From NCBI RefSeq assembly GCF_001280125.1, contig NZ_LGEG01000091.1, forward strand, positions 26,012 to 90,011: a stretch of DNA of 64,000 nucleotides, written 5' to 3'. The DNA is from Streptomyces sp. NRRL F-6492. GTDB lineage: Bacteria; Actinomycetota; Actinomycetes; Streptomycetales; Streptomycetaceae. Every line of letters starts with the position of its first letter. Position 1 is the first letter of the stretch. The position numbers were made by a program, and so were the translations under genes. The notes below the pieces were generated by a model. That model was given only the letters and a program-made list of their open reading frames with translations. It was not told where the DNA came from and made no database searches. Shown piece after piece: positions 58,614 through 64,000 of the stretch.

Positions 58614-60005
58614 ATGGCAGCACCTTCGGCAGCCCCCCAGCGGATCGTCGTCGAGAACGCGGCGATCGCGACCGTCGACGCGCACGACACCGAGTACGCC
58701 TCCGGGTACCTCGTCGTCGCCGACAACAGGATCGAGTCCATCGGCGCCGGCAGGGCCCCCGAGAACCTGGAGAACGTGGTCCGGCGCATCGACGCCACCG
58801 GCCACCTGGTCACGCCCGGCCTGGTCAACACCCACCACCACTTCTACCAGTGGATCACCCGCGGCCTGGCGACCGACCACAACCTCTTCGACTGGCTGGT
58901 GGCGCTCTACCCGACCTGGGCGCGGATCGACGAGCAGATGGTGCGCGCCGCCGCCCGGGGCTCGCTGGCGATGATGGCCCGCGGCGGCGTCACCACCGCC
59001 ATGGACCACCACTACGTCTACCCGGTGAACTCCGGCGACCTCTCCGGCGCCATCATCGGCGCCGCCTCCGAGATGGGCGTCCGCTTCACCCTCGCCCGCG
59101 GCTCCATGGACCGCAGCGAGAAGGACGGCGGCCTGCCGCCGGACTTCGCCGTCGAGACCACCGAGGGCGCGCTCGCCGCGACCGAGGAGACGGTGAAGAA
59201 GTACCACGACGCCTCCTTCGACGCGATGACCCAGATCGCCGTCGCCCCCTGTTCCCCCTTCTCCATCTCCACCGAGCTGCTCCGCGAGGGCGCGGCGCTC
59301 GGCCGCCGCCTGGGCGTGCGCATGCACACCCACGGCTCGGAGACCGTGGAGGAGGAGAAGTTCTGCCACGAGCTCTTCGGCATGGGCCCGACGGACTACT
59401 TCGAGTCCACCGGCTTCCTCGGCGAGGACGTGTGGATGGCGCACTGCGTCCACATGAACGACTCCGACATCGCCGCCTTCGCCCGCACGAAGACGGGCGT
59501 GGCCCACTGCCCCTCCTCCAACGCTCGCCTCGCCGCCGGCATCGCCCGCGTACCGGACATGCTCAAGGCGGGCGTCCCCGTCGGCCTCGGCGTCGACGGC
59601 ACCGCCTCCAACGAGTCCGGCGAGCTCCACACCGAGCTGCGCAACGCGCTCCTCATCAACCGCCTCGGCGCCCACCGCGAGGCCGCGCTCAACGCCCGCC
59701 AGGCCCTGCGCCTCGGCACCTACGGCGGCGCGCAGGTCCTCGGCCGCGCCGACAACATCGGCTCCCTCGAAGCCGGCAAGCTCGCCGACTTCGTCCTCTG
59801 GAAGATCGACGGCCTCGGCCACTCCACCATCGCCGACCCGGTCACCGCCATCGTCTTCGGCGCGGCGGCCCCGGTCACGGCCTCCTTCGTCAACGGCCGG
59901 CAGATCGTCGAGAACGACCGGCTGCTCACCGTCGACGAGGACACCATCGCGCGCGAAGCGCGCACGGAGGCGCAGCGCCTGGCCCGCACCGCGGCCCGGG
60001 GCTGA
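58614..60005 (+). CDS. 8-oxoguanine/guanine deaminase-type amidohydrolase
   Basis: 463 residues. Metal ligands appear in VNTHHHFYQW, MHTHGSETVEEE, WMAHCVHMND and GLGVDGTASNESG. The last block and the overall pattern match the 8-oxoguanine deaminase/TrzN branch. Deaminates a purine such as guanine or 8-oxoguanine. Located between two permease genes of the purine cluster. Confidence 0.9.
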   Translation: MAAPSAAPQRIVVENAAIATVDAHDTEYASGYLVVADNRIESIGAGRAPENLENVVRRIDATGHLVTPGLVNTHHHFYQWITRGLATDHNLFDWLVALYPTWARIDEQMVRAAARGSLAMMARGGVTTAMDHHYVYPVNSGDLSGAIIGAASEMGVRFTLARGSMDRSEKDGGLPPDFAVETTEGALAATEETVKKYHDASFDAMTQIAVAPCSPFSISTELLREGAALGRRLGVRMHTHGSETVEEEKFCHELFGMGPTDYFESTGFLGEDVWMAHCVHMNDSDIAAFARTKTGVAHCPSSNARLAAGIARVPDMLKAGVPVGLGVDGTASNESGELHTELRNALLINRLGAHREAALNARQALRLGTYGGAQVLGRADNIGSLEAGKLADFVLWKIDGLGHSTIADPVTAIVFGAAAPVTASFVNGRQIVENDRLLTVDEDTIAREARTEAQRLARTAARG

Positions 60006-60083
60006 CCCTCCCCACGGAGTCCGGCCGAGGGGGACGGCCCTCGGCCGGTCGCCGCGGATCCGAGCGGGATCCGCGGCAGCCCG

Positions 60084-60124
60084 ACCGGGAGGTGCCGTAC
60101 GCAGAAGCAGTACGGCACCTCCCG
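60084..60124. terminator. 16-bp perfect stem-loop after the deaminase
   Basis: CCGGGAGGTGCCGTAC and GTACGGCACCTCCCGG around a 9-base loop. Confidence 0.8.
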
Positions 60125-60374
60125 GGACGGTGACACGCGCCCGCGTCACCACCGGACCCCCCGCCCCCACGCCGCGCCCCTCCGCGGCCGCACCGCACCA
60201 CCTCCCGCAGCCCCACCCTCCGGAGCCCCCGCACGCGGGAGCCCCACCTCCCGGGGCCCCGCCCGCCGGATCCCCGCCCCGCGACGAGCCGCACCTCCCG
60301 CACCCCGCACCGCATCGCACCACCTCCCAGACACCCGCGTCACCGCCGACGTGTAACCGACCGGAGGAACCGCC
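60125..60374. other. C-rich 250-bp leader before the second permease
   Basis: Strongly C-rich on the coding strand, with few G runs and no stable palindrome. No gene is supported. Such a leader could be a Rho-loading region, but nothing in it confirms that. Confidence 0.3.
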
Positions 60375-61823
60375 GTGGCATCCAAGCCCCAGGTTCGCAA
60401 TGCACAAGACGCAGGCTCCGCCCCCGAAGACCGCGAGAGGCATCCGGTCGACGAGACGCTGCCCCCAGTGAAGATGCTCACCAGCGGCCTCCAGCACGTG
60501 GCCGCCATGTACGCGGGCGTCGTCGCCCCGCCCCTGATCGTCGGAGCGGCCGTCGGCCTCTCCGGCACCGAACTCACCTTCCTCACCGGCGCGAGCCTCT
60601 TCACCGCCGGTCTCGCCACCTTCCTCCAGACCCTCGGCGTCTGGAAGATCGGCGCCCGCCTGCCGTTCGTCAACGGCGTCACCTTCGCCGGCGTCGCCCC
60701 GATGCTCGCCATCGTCGACACCACCGACGACAAGGCCGACGCGCTTCCCGTGATCTTCGGCGCGATCATCGTCGCCGGACTCCTCGGCTTCCTCGCCGCC
60801 CCCTGGTTCTCCCGGCTCGTGCGGTTCTTCCCGCCGGTCGTCACCGGCACCGTCATCACCCTCATAGGCGTGTCCCTCCTCCCGGTCGCGTTCGGCTGGG
60901 CCCAGGGACCCAACCCCCAGGCGAAGGACTACGGTTCGACGACCTTCCTCTCCCTCGCCGGCATCACCCTCGTCGTCGTCCTCCTCCTGCGCCGCTTCAC
61001 CCGCGGCTTCCTCAAGCAGGTCGCCGTCCTGGTCGGCCTCGTCATCGGCACCCTCATCGCCATCCCGTTCGGCGTCACCGACTTCTCCCCGGTGACCGAG
61101 GCGGACATCGTCGGCTTCCCGTCCCCCTTCCACTTCGGCGCCCCGCAGTTCGCCCTCGCCGCGATCATCTCCATGTGCGTGGTCATGCTGGTCTCCATGA
61201 CCGAGTCGACCGCCGACATGCTGGCGCTCGGCGAGATCGTCGAGCGGCCCGCCGACGAGAAGACCATCGCCGCCGGACTGCGCGCCGACACCCTCGGCTC
61301 CGCGATCAGCCCCCTGTTCAACGGCTTCATGTGCAGCGCCTTCGCCCAGAACATCGGCCTGGTCGCCATGACCCGGATCCGCAGCCGCTTCGTCGTCGCC
61401 TGCGGCGGCGGCTTCCTGGTCCTCATGGGCCTCTCGCCGGTCGCCGCCTCGCTGATCTCGGTCGTACCCCGGCCGGTCCTCGGCGGCGCGGGCGTCGTCC
61501 TCTTCGGCTCGGTCGCCGCCAGCGGCATCCAGACCCTCGTCAAGGCCGGTCTGGAGAAGGACAACAACGTCCTGATCGTGGCCGTCTCGCTGGCCGTCGG
61601 CATCATCCCGATCACCGCGCCGAACTTCTACCACGCCTTCCCGGAGACCGCGAAGATCATCCTGGACTCCGGCATCTCCACCGGCTGCGTCGCCGCCGTC
61701 CTGCTCAACGTGGTCTTCAACCACCTGGGCCGGCGCCGGGACGACGACGAGGTCACCGCGCCGATGGAGCCCGGCGAGGAGATCTCCGGCAGCCGCGCCG
61801 CGAAGGCGGCGCACGTCCACTGA
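60375..61823 (+). CDS. Xanthine/uracil permease (NCS2), second copy
   Basis: 482 residues from GTG 60375 (GGAGG upstream). LQHVAAMYAGVVAPPLIVG, RLPFVNGVTFAGVAPML, MLVSMTESTADMLALGE and SAFAQNIGLVAMTRIRSR mirror the first copy throughout; the two are probably paralogues from an old duplication. Differences in the MTES(S/T)A(G/D)M motif may reflect different purine preference. Confidence 0.92.
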   Translation: MASKPQVRNAQDAGSAPEDRERHPVDETLPPVKMLTSGLQHVAAMYAGVVAPPLIVGAAVGLSGTELTFLTGASLFTAGLATFLQTLGVWKIGARLPFVNGVTFAGVAPMLAIVDTTDDKADALPVIFGAIIVAGLLGFLAAPWFSRLVRFFPPVVTGTVITLIGVSLLPVAFGWAQGPNPQAKDYGSTTFLSLAGITLVVVLLLRRFTRGFLKQVAVLVGLVIGTLIAIPFGVTDFSPVTEADIVGFPSPFHFGAPQFALAAIISMCVVMLVSMTESTADMLALGEIVERPADEKTIAAGLRADTLGSAISPLFNGFMCSAFAQNIGLVAMTRIRSRFVVACGGGFLVLMGLSPVAASLISVVPRPVLGGAGVVLFGSVAASGIQTLVKAGLEKDNNVLIVAVSLAVGIIPITAPNFYHAFPETAKIILDSGISTGCVAAVLLNVVFNHLGRRRDDDEVTAPMEPGEEISGSRAAKAAHVH

Positions 61824-61909
61824 ACCCGCACCCCGCCCCACCGGCAGCCCCGGCCCCCGCCCACCCGGCGGGGCCCGGGGCCGTCCCGCGTACGGCGGGG
61901 GCCACCGTC

Positions 61910-62803
61910 GTGGGTGCCACGGGGGCCGTCGCCGTGCGCGCCACGGGATCCGCCGTCGTGCGTGCCACGGGATCCGTCGCGGCGACCGGGCTCGAAGCGA
62001 CGACCCGGACCGGCGCGAAGGCCTGCACCGGCACCACGACCCGGACCAGTACCGCGACCCGGACCGGCACCGCGCCCCGGACCGGCACCGCGACCCGGAC
62101 CGGCACCGCGACCCGGACCAGTACCGCGCCCCGGACCAGTACCGCGCCCCGGACCGTCGTCCTGATCAACCCCAACACCTCCGCCACCACGACCGCGATG
62201 ATGACCGCCATCGCCCGGTGGACCCTGGGACCCGCCCTGCCCGTCCGGGGCGTGACCGTCGCCCGGGGCCCGCGCATGCTCACCGACCCGGCCGCCCTGC
62301 GCGCCGCCGCCCCCGAGGTCCTCGCCGCGGGAGCCGCCGCCACCACGGAGGGCGACTGCGCCGCCCTCCTCGTCGCCGCCTTCGGGGACCCGGGCCTGGA
62401 GGCCATGCGCGCGGCGACCGGACTCCCCGTGGCCGGCCTCGGCGAGGCGGCGCTCCTGGAGGCGGCCGCCGACGGCGCCCCCTTCGGCATCGCCACCACC
62501 ACCCCGCTCCTGGCCGACGCCCTCACCGCCCGGGTGACGGAACTCGGCCTCTCCGACCGGTACACGGGCCTGAGGCTCACCGCCGGCGCCCCCGAACGCC
62601 TCTCCGCCGACCCGCCGCTGCTCCTCGACCGCCTGGAGCGGGCGGTCCGCGCCTGCGCCGAACGGGACGGGGCCCGCACGGTCGTCATAGGCGGCGGTCC
62701 GCTCGGCGAGGCGGCCGAGGAGCTCCGGGCCCGCTGCGCCGTCCGGATCGTCGCCCCGATCCCGGCGGCCTGCCGGGCGCTGGCCCGCCTGCTGACGGAG
62801 TGA
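61910..62803 (+). CDS. Asp/Glu/hydantoin racemase-fold protein lacking both catalytic cysteines
   Basis: 297 residues if started at GTG 61910; the real start is uncertain because the first 80 residues include a Thr/Arg repeat. The fold begins at RTVVLINPNTSATTT. Where hydantoin racemases have a cysteine in 'CFGDPGL' this reads AAFGDPGL, and the second cysteine site 'GCA' reads GGG (VVIGGGPLGE). So racemization is not expected. Possibly a ligand-binding or lyase-type relative. Confidence 0.7.
   Translation: MGATGAVAVRATGSAVVRATGSVAATGLEATTRTGAKACTGTTTRTSTATRTGTAPRTGTATRTGTATRTSTAPRTSTAPRTVVLINPNTSATTTAMMTAIARWTLGPALPVRGVTVARGPRMLTDPAALRAAAPEVLAAGAAATTEGDCAALLVAAFGDPGLEAMRAATGLPVAGLGEAALLEAAADGAPFGIATTTPLLADALTARVTELGLSDRYTGLRLTAGAPERLSADPPLLLDRLERAVRACAERDGARTVVIGGGPLGEAAEELRARCAVRIVAPIPAACRALARLLTE
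62037..62157 (+). repeat. 18-bp tandem repeat, about 6.7 copies
   Basis: Units of the type GCGACCCGGACCGGCACC from 62037 to 62157, with A/C and G/A variants. In frame it encodes TRT(S/G)TA repeated, in the N-terminal part of the racemase-like protein. Confidence 0.85.
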
Positions 62804-62852
62804 CGGCCGTGCCGGCCGCGCCGCCCAGAAGCCCCGGGGCGGGCGGTCCCGC

Positions 62853-63470
62853 TCACCCCTCCACCGCGATCCGGCGCCGGCACTCCCGGGCCAGGGACGG
62901 GTACGCGGCGCCGATCGCCTCGTACAGCCGCCTGCGCAGCAGCCGTTCGGCCTCGCCGCGCCCGGTCTCGCCGTACAGGCCGTCGAGCAGCGTCTCGTAC
63001 CGCGAGAGGGCGTGCCGCAGATAGCCCACCTGCCACCGCACGAGCGTCCCGGAGGGTGCGCCGGCCGCCCGCGCGGCGCCCCCGCCGCCCGGCTCCGGCG
63101 CCCCCGGGCTCCGGGCCCCCAGCAGGTGCCGGTGGCGGACGGCGCGGCGCTCCAGCTCGGGACCGGGCAGCCGGGGCACCTCGATGGGCTCCGCGCGGAT
63201 CGCGGCCAGGACGGCGGCCCGCCGCCGCTCGGCGTACGGCCCGGTGGCCGAGGAGCGGGCCCGGGAGAGCGCCGAGGTCGTGGCGAACTCGGGCGTCCGC
63301 TCCACGGTCTCCACCCGGGCGAGCAGATAGAGCCGCACCGGCGCGAGGGACCAGCGGCGCGGATCGCGCCCCTGCACGTCGGGCGTGCCGAGCAGGTCCC
63401 GGACCATCGCGTCGGTCCAGCCGCGCCGGCGCACCCCGGCGAGCGACACATAGGTCGTACGGTCCGTCAT
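62853..63470 (-). CDS. Conserved hypothetical protein
   Basis: 205 residues; MTDRTTYVSLAGVRRRGWTDAMVRDLLGTPDVQG (paraphrased in two parts) reads like a helical DNA-binding or nucleic-acid associated start. The second half is rich in Arg/Ala and Glu. No domain is recognised. Third-position GC bias is strong and the length plausible, so it is probably a real gene. Confidence 0.65.
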   Translation of the reverse strand: MTDRTTYVSLAGVRRRGWTDAMVRDLLGTPDVQGRDPRRWSLAPVRLYLLARVETVERTPEFATTSALSRARSSATGPYAERRRAAVLAAIRAEPIEVPRLPGPELERRAVRHRHLLGARSPGAPEPGGGGAARAAGAPSGTLVRWQVGYLRHALSRYETLLDGLYGETGRGEAERLLRRRLYEAIGAAYPSLARECRRRIAVEG

Positions 63471-63602
63471 GTTTCCCCCAGAACTCGACTACGGAGCGTG
63501 ACGATTCCAGTGAAGCGCACCCCACTGACAACGCCCCCTTGTCGAGCCCGCCCCGACTGTGCGATATAGGTCTGGACCTTTCCGAAGGACGGAGGCCGCA
63601 CC

Positions 63603-64000
63603 GTGCAACGCCCGTTCCCCCCACACCGCTTGCTCGCCCCGGCAGCACTTCTCGCGCTCGCCCTCACCGCCTGCTCCGCCGCCGGGGCCGCACCGAAGGA
63701 CACCACCGCCCCCACCGCCCCCACCGGCGTCACCGCCACCTCGGGCAGCTCGACCACCGTCCACGTCATGTGGAGCGCGGCCACCGACGACCGCGCCGTC
63801 ACCGGCTACGAGGTCTACCGCGAGGGCCGCAAGGTCAAGGACCTCCCCGCCACCACCCTCATGACCGACGTCGTCGGCCTCGCCCCGGCCGCCCCCCACC
63901 GCTTCACCGTCCGCGCCCGCGACGCCGCCGAGAACTCCCCCCCGGACAGCAACGCGGTCGACCTCACCACCGCCCCGGCCCCGGGCGCACCCGCGAACAC
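63603..64000 (+). CDS. Lipoprotein with fibronectin type III domain, 5' part
   Basis: Starts at GTG 63603 and continues beyond the window edge. Signal peptide with lipobox LTAC (about residues 20-25), then an FnIII domain with APTGVTATSGSSTTVHVMWSA, YEVYREGRKV and HRFTVRARDAAENS. FnIII domains are common linkers in secreted Streptomyces glycosidases or protein-binding proteins. The catalytic part, if any, is not in the window. Confidence 0.8.
   Translation, partial: MQRPFPPHRLLAPAALLALALTACSAAGAAPKDTTAPTAPTGVTATSGSSTTVHVMWSAATDDRAVTGYEVYREGRKVKDLPATTLMTDVVGLAPAAPHRFTVRARDAAENSPPDSNAVDLTTAPAPGAPAN

Noticed and set aside
57081..61841. 1586-codon open frame on the minus strand
   Set aside because: It lies opposite the two permease genes and the deaminase, and has their shadow composition (Gly/Glu/Asp/Arg-rich, no domain). 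High GC content leaves antisense frames open.
62037..62157. CRISPR array
   Set aside because: The 18-bp units are directly adjacent with no spacers and keep a reading frame.

Overview
The window is high-GC actinobacterial DNA. Strong third-position GC bias, many GTG starts with GGAGG-type ribosome sites, 4-bp ATGA/GTGA gene overlaps, a gamma-butyrolactone receptor/synthase pair and the uricase/glyoxylate gene order all point to a Streptomyces chromosome. No rRNA, tRNA or CRISPR array was seen. Most genes are chromosomal catabolic, transport and regulatory genes rather than a large biosynthetic cluster.

Layout. 1-5.9 kb: a dead MFS fragment, a divergent MerR/MFS pair, a GntR-membrane protein operon with two matching palindromic operators, a ROK regulator, a truncated toxin-like C-terminus with a small partner gene, and a TetR. 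6.0-12.85 kb: an acyl-CoA dehydrogenase gene whose 3' end is duplicated as a perfect 73-bp direct repeat 5.6 kb away. The repeats bracket a decayed integrative element that holds a truncated tyrosine integrase, a CutA-like gene, an HTH-TPR regulator, a PrimPol-like hypothetical, an anti-sigma-type ATPase, small ORFs and a methyltransferase. 13-20.2 kb: a RibD-like reductase, a ComB-like phosphatase, a short-chain dehydrogenase, a TetR, an OB-fold zinc-ribbon protein and an acyl-CoA dehydrogenase-etfB-etfA operon; a palindrome of the form TGGCAC-N3-GTGCCA recurs in their control regions. 20.2-24.6 kb: an autoregulator locus (butyrolactone receptor, AfsA-type synthase, two reductases, TetR). 24.8-32.5 kb: a cold-shock-like protein, then a cobalamin riboswitch driving a FecCD/BtuFCD-type ABC importer, an unusual radical SAM protein, and metE behind a second cobalamin riboswitch.

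32.6-38.3 kb: the glyoxylate shunt (aceA, aceB, a 3-hydroxyacyl-CoA dehydrogenase) opposite a RamB-type regulator. 38.4-46.1 kb: a TauE/SafE permease, a LuxR/GAF regulator with two acyl-CoA synthetases, GNAT, TIGR04222-like membrane protein and an Mrr-like protein. 46.2-62.8 kb: purine/glyoxylate catabolism: gcl, an ArsR-like/MFS pair, katA, glxR-hyi, a YheO-type HTH gene, uraD-uraH-uricase, two xanthine/uracil permeases around an 8-oxoguanine/guanine deaminase-type amidohydrolase, and a racemase-like protein lacking both catalytic cysteines. The right end holds a hypothetical gene and a lipoprotein with an FnIII domain that runs off the window.

How the parts work together. Urate oxidase makes H2O2, and the catalase and uraD promoters carry the same 22-bp element over the -35 region. 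gcl and hyi-glxR, which turn glyoxylate into glycerate precursors, share a two-box operator with identical 21-bp spacing, consistent with one IclR-type repressor. Cobalamin controls both its own uptake and the B12-independent methionine synthase through separate riboswitches.
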